Assembly: GCA_964400655.1 (NCBI GenBank)
Contig: CAYNVN010000012.1
Coordinates: 1 to 42,727, forward strand
Reading direction: 5' to 3'
Length of the DNA: 42,727 bases
Source of the DNA: B16-G9 sp964400655
GTDB taxonomy: Bacteria > Bacteroidota > Bacteroidia > Bacteroidales > F082
In this document: in pieces, positions 28,159 through 36,324 of the stretch
Numbering within the stretch: position 1 is the first letter of the stretch
Layout of the letters: each line of letters begins with the position of its first letter
Made by a program: the position numbers and the translations under genes
The notes under the pieces: generated by a model
What the model was told of the DNA's origin: nothing
What the model saw: the letters and a program-made list of their open reading frames with translations, nothing else
Database searches by the model: none

Positions 28159-28340
28159 TGTTTATGGAGTGCATAACCCATAAATGCCGAATACCCCGGA
28201 TTTCCCTCTGCTGTGGACGGATTAACCATTACGGTATTCAATTGTAATCGACATCGGTGTTTGTGGATGGATTATCGTTCAAATCCGCTTTAACAAGAAT
28301 GGTTTTAACAGGTATTTGCCCGAATATGAAATATAAAAAC

Positions 28341-31300
28341 ATGAAAAAATCAATTAAAACAATGGCATTGGTGCTGCTGTTTATGCAGACAGTCATACTA
28401 TTTGCCCAACAAAAAAAGAATATTCTTTTTATAGCGGTGGATGACTTAAAACCCAATATTGGCGTATTTGGCGATGAAGATGCCATTACCCCCAACATGG
28501 ATAAGCTGGGAGAGATGGGATTTGTTTTTAACAATGCTTATACTCAGCAGGCGGTATGCGGTCCTTCACGGGCCAGTATGCTTACCGGTTGGTATCCCGA
28601 CAGAACCAAAGTATGGGATTTGCACACACTCATTCGTGATAAAAATCCCGATGTTGTTACCCTCCCGCAGTATTTTAAGCAAAACGGGTACATCACTTAT
28701 GCAACGGGTAAGATTTTTGATCCCCGTAGCGTGGACAGGAAGTACGATCCCGTTTCGTGGAGTATTCCTTATAGAGCACCTCATCAATTACATAATTCCG
28801 GACCGGAACCCGTGTTAGGCTCTTATCAGTCTGAAAAACACAGGGCCGAGTATCAAACCTTTGTGGCACTGGCAAACGCAAGAGGATTAACCGGTAAAAA
28901 GAAAATGGCTTTTTTAAGGAAAAATTATAAACCTTCCACCGAAAAGGCAGATGTTCCGGATGATTATTATTACGACGGCAGGATTGCCAATGATGCCTTA
29001 AAGCGTATTGATGAATTTGCAGATAAGGATAAGCCTTTTTTGTTAATGGTTGGTTTTAAAAAACCGCATCTTCCTTTTGTGGCACCCTCAAAATATTGGG
29101 ATTTGTACGACCCCGATAAACTGAATCTTGCCAAATGGCAACGCCACTCAAAAGGAGGCCCTTCAATTGCTTATCATAATAACGGCGAATTAAGATCCTA
29201 TACCGATATTCCGGCGGCCTTTGACGACAGAGGTCTGCTCGACCGCGAAAAACAACGCGAATTGATACACGGCTATTATGCTGCTGCTTCCTATATTGAT
29301 ACACAAATTGGGAAATTGCTCGACAGGTTAAAAGAAAAAGGCCTCCTTGATAATACCATTATCGTATTGTGGGGCGATCACGGATGGCATCTTGGCGATC
29401 ACGGATTGTGGTGTAAACACACCAATTTTGAGCAGGCAACAAGGCTGCCTTTAATTATTTACGACCCGGGTAAAAAACCGGGAAAAACCACCATTCCCGT
29501 CGAAACGCTCGATATTTACCCAACACTTTGTGATTTGGCAGGTATTCCGCGCGAACCAACCCTTCAAGGTACTACGCTTGTTCCGTTTTTGGAAGGGAAA
29601 GAACCGCAAAAGAAATTTGCCGTTTCACAATGGCCGGTTCGCGAAATTGACGGAATGGGTTATACCATCAGAACCGAAAGGTACAGATATACCGAGTGGT
29701 ATAAAAAATTCAGGTCAACGCAGCAACGCGATCCTAAAAAACTGGTGGCATCCGAGTTGTATGATTATCAGGAAGACCCGCTGGAAACAAAAAATCTGGC
29801 AAAAAATAAAAATTATAAGGAGGTAGCGACAGAGATGCGTCAACTGCTGCATAACTGGATGGCTAAACAGGTGGGAACAGCCATGGTAACCACTTCGTTA
29901 CTCGATAACGAAAAGCCGGGTGAGCCCAACGGCACTCCGTTAAAAGTATTGGTTAAAAAGAACTTTGAACCGGGACAGGTATATATTGGCTCAACCGTTG
30001 CATATTCTTACTTGAAAACCCCTGCTGCACAGTTGCTGGCACAACAATTTTCCTATACAACTCCTGAAAATGCAGCAAAGCAATCTGCCGTTCATCCCGA
30101 GCCGGGTGTGTGGCGTTGGAAAAAGATCAATGATATCATAAAGTTTGCTGAAGCAAACAACATAACGGTCAGATTGCACGGTCCCGTTAGTCCGCAGGCT
30201 TCAAAATGGGCAAAACAGGATAACCGTACTCCGGAAGAACTGGATAAGATAATGGAAGAGTATATGGTTGAACAGTGTAAAAAGTTTAATGGCAACAAAG
30301 TGGTAAAATGGATGGATGTGGTTAACGAAACCGTTAATCGCGATGGAACATGGTTTGGCCCGAAACCCGGTGTTGACCTGTGGGAAAATCCCTGGCTGCA
30401 AATAGGAATGAATGATGACGGTATCCCTAAATATATTGTTAAGGCTTTTGAAATAGCCAACCGGTATGCCCCTGATATTAAGCTGGTATATAATCAGCAC
30501 GGAGGGATGGAACCCGAAATGTGGGAAAAAGTTAAATCGGTAATTCTCTATCTTAAAAAACAAGGACTTCGGGTGGATGGTATCGGCTGGCAGGCACACC
30601 TGCAATCGGACGAAGAGCTTGCATTTAATCAAAAAGACCTTGATTATTTTGCCGGGCTTATCGACTGGGCACATGCCAACGGACTGGAGTTTCATGTTAC
30701 GGAAATCGATTACAAAATAAAAAACCCGAATGTCAGCAGTGCCGACCTTAAAAAACAGGCCGTTGCTTATGCCAACATCTTAAAGGTTTTGTTGAGCAGG
30801 CGAAACACCGGAGTGGTTACTTACAATACATGGGGTTTGAAAGATGGTGTTCAAAAATATCATAACCAGTCACGGTTTATTTTTGATAAAGATTTGAGAG
30901 CAAAACCTGCTTACTATGCTTTGCAAAAAGTATTGTCAAATCCCGATGACCTGATGCCGGATTATAGCTACGATAAAAAAAATACCATTGATGACGGAAT
31001 CAATAAGATACAAAATGGCGGATTTGAAAAAGGGATGAAATCATGGATACATTTTGGAGAAATAGAGGTTGTGTCGGACGGAAGCCAAAAAAGTGGCGAA
31101 TCATGTGTTAAATTGGATGCCGACAGATCGGGCGTTAAACAAAAGGTTAAGGTAAAACGAAATACCGATTATTTGTTAACCGCCTGGTTAAAATCGGAAA
31201 ACAATGAAAAAGTACGCTTAAAAGTGATGATGAGTAAAGAAAATCAGGTGGGTAAAGTTATTACTGATGCTGATTATACCAAAGTAACGCTGAAATTTAA

Positions 31301-31403
31301 TTCGGGAGATTTTAAGGAAATAGTGGTCGCTTTTACAAAATGGAACAGTGGAAACGGAAAAGCATGGGCTGATGACTTTTATTTGAAAGAGGTTAAAAAG
31401 TAG
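28341..31403 (+). CDS. Three-domain fusion: S1 sulfatase - GH10 - carbohydrate-binding-like module
   Basis: 1020 residues from the ATG at 28341; another ATG at 28326 is possible. Signal peptide at about 1-23. Residues about 25-515 are a complete S1 sulfatase: D34/D35, CGPSRASMLTG with C73, LWGDHGWHLGDHG at 343-355, resembling the iduronate-2-sulfatase branch. Residues about 535-870 are a GH10 domain: TPENAAK (574-580), RLHGPVSPQ, acid/base E663 in MDVVNET, IGWQAHL, nucleophile E788 in HVTEID, and FDKDLRAKPAYYAL. Residues about 890-1020 (NGGFEKGMKSWIHFG...AWADDFYLKEV) resemble a CBM4/9-type beta-sandwich. Both catalytic centres look intact, so one chain may desulfate and cut the same oligosaccharide. 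There is a 182-base gap upstream and 28 bases to the next sulfatase gene. Confidence 0.92.
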   Translation: MKKSIKTMALVLLFMQTVILFAQQKKNILFIAVDDLKPNIGVFGDEDAITPNMDKLGEMGFVFNNAYTQQAVCGPSRASMLTGWYPDRTKVWDLHTLIRDKNPDVVTLPQYFKQNGYITYATGKIFDPRSVDRKYDPVSWSIPYRAPHQLHNSGPEPVLGSYQSEKHRAEYQTFVALANARGLTGKKKMAFLRKNYKPSTEKADVPDDYYYDGRIANDALKRIDEFADKDKPFLLMVGFKKPHLPFVAPSKYWDLYDPDKLNLAKWQRHSKGGPSIAYHNNGELRSYTDIPAAFDDRGLLDREKQRELIHGYYAAASYIDTQIGKLLDRLKEKGLLDNTIIVLWGDHGWHLGDHGLWCKHTNFEQATRLPLIIYDPGKKPGKTTIPVETLDIYPTLCDLAGIPREPTLQGTTLVPFLEGKEPQKKFAVSQWPVREIDGMGYTIRTERYRYTEWYKKFRSTQQRDPKKLVASELYDYQEDPLETKNLAKNKNYKEVATEMRQLLHNWMAKQVGTAMVTTSLLDNEKPGEPNGTPLKVLVKKNFEPGQVYIGSTVAYSYLKTPAAQLLAQQFSYTTPENAAKQSAVHPEPGVWRWKKINDIIKFAEANNITVRLHGPVSPQASKWAKQDNRTPEELDKIMEEYMVEQCKKFNGNKVVKWMDVVNETVNRDGTWFGPKPGVDLWENPWLQIGMNDDGIPKYIVKAFEIANRYAPDIKLVYNQHGGMEPEMWEKVKSVILYLKKQGLRVDGIGWQAHLQSDEELAFNQKDLDYFAGLIDWAHANGLEFHVTEIDYKIKNPNVSSADLKKQAVAYANILKVLLSRRNTGVVTYNTWGLKDGVQKYHNQSRFIFDKDLRAKPAYYALQKVLSNPDDLMPDYSYDKKNTIDDGINKIQNGGFEKGMKSWIHFGEIEVVSDGSQKSGESCVKLDADRSGVKQKVKVKRNTDYLLTAWLKSENNEKVRLKVMMSKENQVGKVITDADYTKVTLKFNSGDFKEIVVAFTKWNSGNGKAWADDFYLKEVKK

Positions 31404-31431
31404 AATTTAATAACATTTTATTGTGAGGATT

Positions 31432-33105
31432 ATGTTGCACCATTTTAACAAAAAAAACTTTTTGATTACCATTGTTGTTTTTCTTTTGCCGTTTTTGTCG
31501 GCGGCCCAAAAGGAGCAACGTCCAAACATATTGTGGCTTACCTGCGAAGACATCAGCCCCTACCTTTCAATGTACGGCGACTCTACAGCCAAAACCCCCA
31601 ATTTGGATAAACTGGCTTCCCAAAGCATTATCTATACAAATGCTTTTGCTGCCGTTGGGGTTTGTGCACCAAGTCGTTCGGGAATAATCACGGGCATGTA
31701 TCCTGTTTCAATAGGAACCATGCACATGCGTACCGGCCCCGATGTGATGAGTTGGGGCAAACGCGAATACTCGGCAAAAAGCAATGCCGTGGATATCAAC
31801 GGCAACCCGGTTCCGCTCTATTCGGCTGTTATTCCCCCTTATGTAAAGTGTTTTACCGAGTACTTGCGGAAAGCAGGTTATTATTGCACAAACAATTATA
31901 AAACCGATTACCAGTTTGCAGCACCGGTAACCGCCTGGGATGAAAATAACCCCAAAGCACACTGGCGGCATCGTGCCAAAGGTCAGCCCTTTTTTGCCGT
32001 CTTTAACCACGCAATCACACATGAATCAAGAATGTGGAGAAATAAAAATCTTCCACAAACGGTTAATCCCGATTCGGTACCTTTGCCGGCTTATTTCCCT
32101 GACGACTCCATCGTACGGCAGGATGTGGCACGTAACTATTCCAATATCGAACTGCTCGATAAGCAAATTGGTGAAAAATTAAAAGAGCTTGAGGAAGATG
32201 GCCTGCTCGATAATACCATTATCTTTTTCTTTAGCGATCATGGCGGGCCTTTGCCGCGGGGAAAACGGCTCCATTACGATTCGGGGCTTAAAACTCCCAT
32301 GTTGATAAGAATTCCGGATAAACTCAAAAAAGAGTATAACGACGAACTGATATCGTTTGTTGATCTGGCACCAACCGTATTGTCGCTGGCAGGGGTCGAT
32401 ATTCCTGAATACATGCAGGGGCAGCCTTTTCTTGGAAAGGAAAAAGCCGATCACCCCAGAAAATATATTTATGGCTCGGGCGACCGTTTTGATGAATATA
32501 CCGACAGGATTAGAATTGTGCGCGATAAACGGTATTTGTACGTCAGAAATTATCATCCCGAATTGCCCTCTTATAAGGATATCGCCTACCGTAAAAAAAT
32601 GGATATGATGAACGACCTTTTGAGGTTGCATGCCATGGGAGCACTTAACCGTGACCAGAATTACTGGTTTAGAATGAAAAAAACGCCGGAAGAATTTTAC
32701 GATTGTGAAACCGACCCGGAAAACCTGCATAATATTATTGATGATCCGGCTTATCAGGATAAAATTGATGAGCTGCGTACCGCCATGGATAACTGGCTTG
32801 CCGAAACAGGCGATATGGGAGCCATCCCCGAAAAACAGATGTTTTTGCAAATGTGGCCCGGCGGAAAACAGCCTGTTACCCTGCCGGTTGTTGTTACCAA
32901 AAAAGGAAACAATGTTGAGCTTTCGTGCAATACCAAAGGGGCATCCATCGGATACATCCTTACCGACCATGAAATAACCCCTGATCTTAATGCCGGATGG
33001 AAACTCTATTATAAGCCCCTGAAGGTAAAAAAAGGACAATTTCTTTACGTGATGTCGCAACGTATCGGTTATAAAGAGAGTGAAGTGGGATTAAGTAAAT
33101 TTTAG
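31432..33105 (+). CDS. Family S1 sulfatase (heparan-N-sulfatase-like branch)
   Basis: 557 residues from the ATG at 31432. A GTG nine bases earlier (31423) in the same frame is an alternative start. Signal peptide at about 1-25 (FLSAAQ). Sulfatase motifs: LTCEDISPYLSMYGD, with E39/D40 in place of the usual Asp pair; formylglycine motif CAPSR with C78; FFFSDHGGPLPRGKRLHYDSG. The CEDISP opening is typical of the branch that contains sulfoglucosamine sulfohydrolases and many bacterial arylsulfatases. The last 90 residues (LPVVVTKKGNNVELSCNT...ASIGYILTD) look like an added beta-sandwich domain. Predicted periplasmic. Sulfate position not predictable. Confidence 0.92.
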   Translation: MLHHFNKKNFLITIVVFLLPFLSAAQKEQRPNILWLTCEDISPYLSMYGDSTAKTPNLDKLASQSIIYTNAFAAVGVCAPSRSGIITGMYPVSIGTMHMRTGPDVMSWGKREYSAKSNAVDINGNPVPLYSAVIPPYVKCFTEYLRKAGYYCTNNYKTDYQFAAPVTAWDENNPKAHWRHRAKGQPFFAVFNHAITHESRMWRNKNLPQTVNPDSVPLPAYFPDDSIVRQDVARNYSNIELLDKQIGEKLKELEEDGLLDNTIIFFFSDHGGPLPRGKRLHYDSGLKTPMLIRIPDKLKKEYNDELISFVDLAPTVLSLAGVDIPEYMQGQPFLGKEKADHPRKYIYGSGDRFDEYTDRIRIVRDKRYLYVRNYHPELPSYKDIAYRKKMDMMNDLLRLHAMGALNRDQNYWFRMKKTPEEFYDCETDPENLHNIIDDPAYQDKIDELRTAMDNWLAETGDMGAIPEKQMFLQMWPGGKQPVTLPVVVTKKGNNVELSCNTKGASIGYILTDHEITPDLNAGWKLYYKPLKVKKGQFLYVMSQRIGYKESEVGLSKF

Positions 33106-33127
33106 GTTAATATTTGAATTGTGCCGT

Positions 33128-33158
33128 TGCAGAGGCACACTCTTTGTGTGTCTCTGCA
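33128..33158 (+). other. Strong intra-operon hairpin between two sulfatase genes
   Basis: TGCAGAGGCACAC (33128-33140) pairs with GTGTGTCTCTGCA (33146-33158) around a 5-base TCTTT loop: 13 pairs with one G-U. No T-run follows, so it is not a standard terminator. It could be an RNA processing or stability element, or a small palindromic insertion. Confidence 0.75.
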
Positions 33159-33196
33159 TCCTGGCAGGAAAAGTTATCATTTAACACGATTATCAT

Positions 33197-34642
33197 ATGT
33201 TTTTAAAAATAAAAGTTTGTTGGCTGATTCCGGTTATTATGTTGTTATCGGGTTTGCAGCAGTCGGTGGCTCAAAATGGAAATGTTAAACCCAATGTGTT
33301 GTTTATTACCGTTGATGATCTTCGTCCCGAACTGGGATGTTACGGTAACAACATCATTAAATCTCCTAATATTGACGCGTTGGCCGATGAGGGTGTTAAA
33401 TTCGACAGAGCCTATGCTCAGGTGCCTGTTTGCGGTGCGTCAAGAGCAAGCATGCACACCGGTATCAGACCCTCCAGAACACGGTTCACCAAGGCCGGTT
33501 CCGAAATTGATCATGATACGCCGGGTGCGGTAACAATGGGTCAGTACTTTAGGGAAAACGGATATTATACCTTGTCGTTTGGTAAAGTAATTCACGGAAA
33601 ATATGATGCTGCTAAAAGAAGCTGGAGCGAATACTATCCGGCCGAAAATATGTTTGAATATCATAATGCCGAAAATGTTGCATTTAACAATAATCCTCAA
33701 AACGGTTATAAACATGCAGCCCCTTTCGAGATTACCCCAAACGAGGTGCCTGATGAAGCATTTCTTGATGTGCGAACCATGCAGCGGGTTAACAAAAAAC
33801 TGGAAGAATTGAAAACAAAAGACCAGCCGTTTTTCCTTGCCGTGGGCTTTGCTCGTCCGCATCTGCCGTTTGTTGCGCCGCAAAGGTTTTGGGAACTGTA
33901 CGGCGAAGAGGATATTAAAGAACCCGATAACTACTTTTTGCCTAAGGATGTCCCTAAAATTGCATTGAGTTCATGGGGCGAGCTGAGGGCATACAAAGGA
34001 ATCCCTAAAAAGGGAAACATCGATGACCGGCAGATGCGTTTAAATTTAAAACATGGTTATTACGCATCGGTAAGTTTTACAGATTACCTTGTGGGCAGGG
34101 TGATTGAAAAACTGAAATCACTTGACCTGTACGATAATACCATTATTGTGATTTGGGGCGACCATGGCTGGCAACTGGGTGAACATATGATGTGGGCAAA
34201 GCATACCGACTTTGATATTGCACTGAGGGTTCCGCTTATTATTAAAGCACCCGGCAAGCTTAAGGGTGCAACCTCCCGCGAACTGGTGGAAATGGTGGAT
34301 ATTTATCCCACATTATCGGAGTTGGCAGGGTTGCCGGTTAGAAAGGCTAATCAGGGAATAAGCCTTGTTTCTCTGCTCGAGTCCGAAGATGGTAAAGCCG
34401 GAAGTTTTGCTTTGAGCCGTTGGAAGGCGGGAGATTCGTATAAAACGGACAGATATCGCTATACCGAGTTTACCAACAAGGAGGGGGAAATAATAGCCCG
34501 TATGTTGTACGATCACCGGACCGATCCCGAAGAGAATGTCAATGTTGCCGATTTGCCCAGATACCGTCCGGTTGTCGATAGTTTGAGCAGGGCATTGCAC
34601 AGGGTGCAATCGGCGTTTAACCTGGAAACAAAAGTAAAATGA
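33197..34642 (+). CDS. Family S1 sulfatase (iduronate-2-sulfatase-like branch)
   Basis: 481 residues. Signal peptide at about 1-26 (QQSVAQ). Motifs: FITVDDLRPELGCYG (D40/D41), formylglycine motif CGASR with C79 (Ala in place of Pro, which the C-x-P/A-x-R consensus allows), FGKVIHGKYD, FFLAVGFARPHLPFVAP, IWGDHGWQLGEHMMWAKHTDF. This resembles the sulfatase part of the fusion protein (28341), including KPHLPFVAP/RPHLPFVAP and GDHGW, so the two may be related by duplication. Predicted periplasmic. Its stop overlaps the next start (ATGA), so expression of the next gene is probably coupled. Confidence 0.93.
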   Translation: MFLKIKVCWLIPVIMLLSGLQQSVAQNGNVKPNVLFITVDDLRPELGCYGNNIIKSPNIDALADEGVKFDRAYAQVPVCGASRASMHTGIRPSRTRFTKAGSEIDHDTPGAVTMGQYFRENGYYTLSFGKVIHGKYDAAKRSWSEYYPAENMFEYHNAENVAFNNNPQNGYKHAAPFEITPNEVPDEAFLDVRTMQRVNKKLEELKTKDQPFFLAVGFARPHLPFVAPQRFWELYGEEDIKEPDNYFLPKDVPKIALSSWGELRAYKGIPKKGNIDDRQMRLNLKHGYYASVSFTDYLVGRVIEKLKSLDLYDNTIIVIWGDHGWQLGEHMMWAKHTDFDIALRVPLIIKAPGKLKGATSRELVEMVDIYPTLSELAGLPVRKANQGISLVSLLESEDGKAGSFALSRWKAGDSYKTDRYRYTEFTNKEGEIIARMLYDHRTDPEENVNVADLPRYRPVVDSLSRALHRVQSAFNLETKVK

Positions 34643-36324
34643 TCAGGATGAATAAAATAGCGGTGTTTTTCTTTTTGATCTCTGTTGTATTTGCAGCGCA
34701 GGCTCAAAACCTGCATGTGGCGGTTGACGGGTCGGATGATACCGGTGACGGAACCATCGAAAATCCTTATGCCACAATAACGGAGGCTTCCCGATATATT
34801 CAGCCGGGCGATACGGTTTTTGTGCATCAAGGAACCTATCATAATGCACATTTTGGCGATGGCGACATATGGAAAAGGGAAGGTCTGGCAACCATAAAAT
34901 GCGATGGTGCCGAAGATGCAGTAATTGTTTTTATGCCCTTTCCCGGCGATTCGGTTACGCTGGAGTTTGATGCAAATCACGGGGTGTTGATCAGGCGTTC
35001 ATCCTATGTAAAATTTGCAGGATTTGTAATTAAGGGCATCGGTGACCAAATAACCAAAGAACAGGTGGAAGATGCCTGGGGTCTTTATAAAGATTCGCTG
35101 GGTGTGGTTCACGATCTGGCTCAGGAAATGGGGATTGATATCACCGATCCGGATCTGTTGGGTCAAACGCTGGATAAGCCCGAAACAGTGGGTATTCAAA
35201 AGCCCTCTTATTACAACGGCTCCGGTTTGGTAGCCCTTCTTTCGCATCATATAATCCTTGAAAATAACACAATAATGTGGGCCGTGGCTTCGGGGTTGCG
35301 CGTGCAAAAAAGTGATTATACCACGGTTGTTGGCAACAAAATATATTACAATACCTATCGTACTTCGGCGGGGGTGGGAGCTCTCACCGTAGCCGAAACA
35401 CAGGTGCTCCCCGAAGGAGATGCCTTTGACGGTGTTAAAATTAAGATAATAAGAAACGAAGTTTATCAAAACGAAAATCAAATTTACTCATGGGCTCCTT
35501 CAAAATCGTTTATTCACTTTGTAATTGATGAGGGTTCGGGCATATTTTTAACACGTAACAACGATACTTACGATCACGGGTATATGTTGATAGCAAATAA
35601 CCTTTCGTGGCTTAACGGTGCCAGCGGCATTGTGGTTCATAAAACCGACAGAGTGTATGTTGAACATAACACGGTTTACGATAACGGTACAACCAATGGC
35701 GAAACTGCCAAACCGGGCGGTATCGGTTTTAACACCACCAACGATGTTACCATCCGGAATAATATTTCGTGGTCAAAACCCAACAAATTTGCTTTGGGAA
35801 AGGTGGGAGGTACCAACAACAATTTGGTAATCGATTCCAATTTGTTGTTTAATAATTATGGTGCCCAGTCTGTGGTAAAGAATGTAAACAGCGGCTGGTT
35901 TGAGGCAAATCCGCAGTTTGTTGATGTTGATAATTTTGATTTTCATCTGCGGTCGAATTCTTCTGCCATCGACCGGGGCTTTTATCCGGTAATGGTTACG
36001 GATGATTTTGCCGGTAACCCGCGCGACAGCAAACCCGATATCGGAGCTTACGAATACGATTCGGCGGTATCGGTAATTAATAACGATGTAAAAGGCAGAG
36101 AGTTGCTTACGGCTTTCCCAAACCCTGCAACGGGAATGGTTTATATAAATTCAGTTGCGGATATTTCCGGCAGGCCGACGCTTTATGATGTTGCAGGAAA
36201 GACAGTTAAGGTAAGAATCGAAAAATTTGGAAATAACAGGATAAGATTAGATGTGACGACATTGTTGCCCGGCATTTACTTTTTAAATACAAACTCGGGA
36301 ACAGTAAAAATTGTTAAACGATGA
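34639..36324 (+). CDS. T9SS-exported right-handed parallel beta-helix protein, paralog of the 8536 gene product
   Basis: 561 residues. The start overlaps the previous stop (ATGA); an in-frame ATG at 34648 is an alternative. Signal peptide at about 1-23 (AAQAQ). The opening LHVAVDGSDDTGDGTIENPYATI and PGDTVFVHQGTY is the usual parallel beta-helix start, followed by rung-like repeats (NNTIMWAVASGLRV, NKIYYNTYR, VEHNTVYDN). The segment from residue 273 (NEVYQNENQIYSWAPSKS, then IDEGSGIFLTRNND) matches the other protein at the same position. Residues about 480-561 form a T9SS type A sorting domain (LTAFPNPATGMVYIN...GIYFLNT...TVKIVKR). Likely surface polysaccharide lyase or hydrolase, family not known to me. 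Encoded inside the sulfatase cluster. Confidence 0.85.
   Translation: MIRMNKIAVFFFLISVVFAAQAQNLHVAVDGSDDTGDGTIENPYATITEASRYIQPGDTVFVHQGTYHNAHFGDGDIWKREGLATIKCDGAEDAVIVFMPFPGDSVTLEFDANHGVLIRRSSYVKFAGFVIKGIGDQITKEQVEDAWGLYKDSLGVVHDLAQEMGIDITDPDLLGQTLDKPETVGIQKPSYYNGSGLVALLSHHIILENNTIMWAVASGLRVQKSDYTTVVGNKIYYNTYRTSAGVGALTVAETQVLPEGDAFDGVKIKIIRNEVYQNENQIYSWAPSKSFIHFVIDEGSGIFLTRNNDTYDHGYMLIANNLSWLNGASGIVVHKTDRVYVEHNTVYDNGTTNGETAKPGGIGFNTTNDVTIRNNISWSKPNKFALGKVGGTNNNLVIDSNLLFNNYGAQSVVKNVNSGWFEANPQFVDVDNFDFHLRSNSSAIDRGFYPVMVTDDFAGNPRDSKPDIGAYEYDSAVSVINNDVKGRELLTAFPNPATGMVYINSVADISGRPTLYDVAGKTVKVRIEKFGNNRIRLDVTTLLPGIYFLNTNSGTVKIVKR

Noticed and set aside
28213..28274. Two near-identical 12-base segments (GTGGACGGATTA and GTGGATGGATTA) in the 182-base gap before the fusion gene
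   Set aside because: Only two short copies, with no further structure or insertion-element ends, so chance or old decay is enough.
28257..28340. Longer N terminus for the sulfatase-GH10 fusion starting at 28257
   Set aside because: It would place 28 residues before a clear signal peptide (MKKSIKTMALVLLFMQTVIL), so the start at 28341 is preferred.
34639..36324. Assignment of the beta-helix proteins to GH120 (beta-xylosidase) because of the similar N-terminal opening
   Set aside because: The opening HVAxxGSDxxxG...PGDTxxVHxGxY is shared by many parallel beta-helix families, and I could not match the later GH120 motifs.
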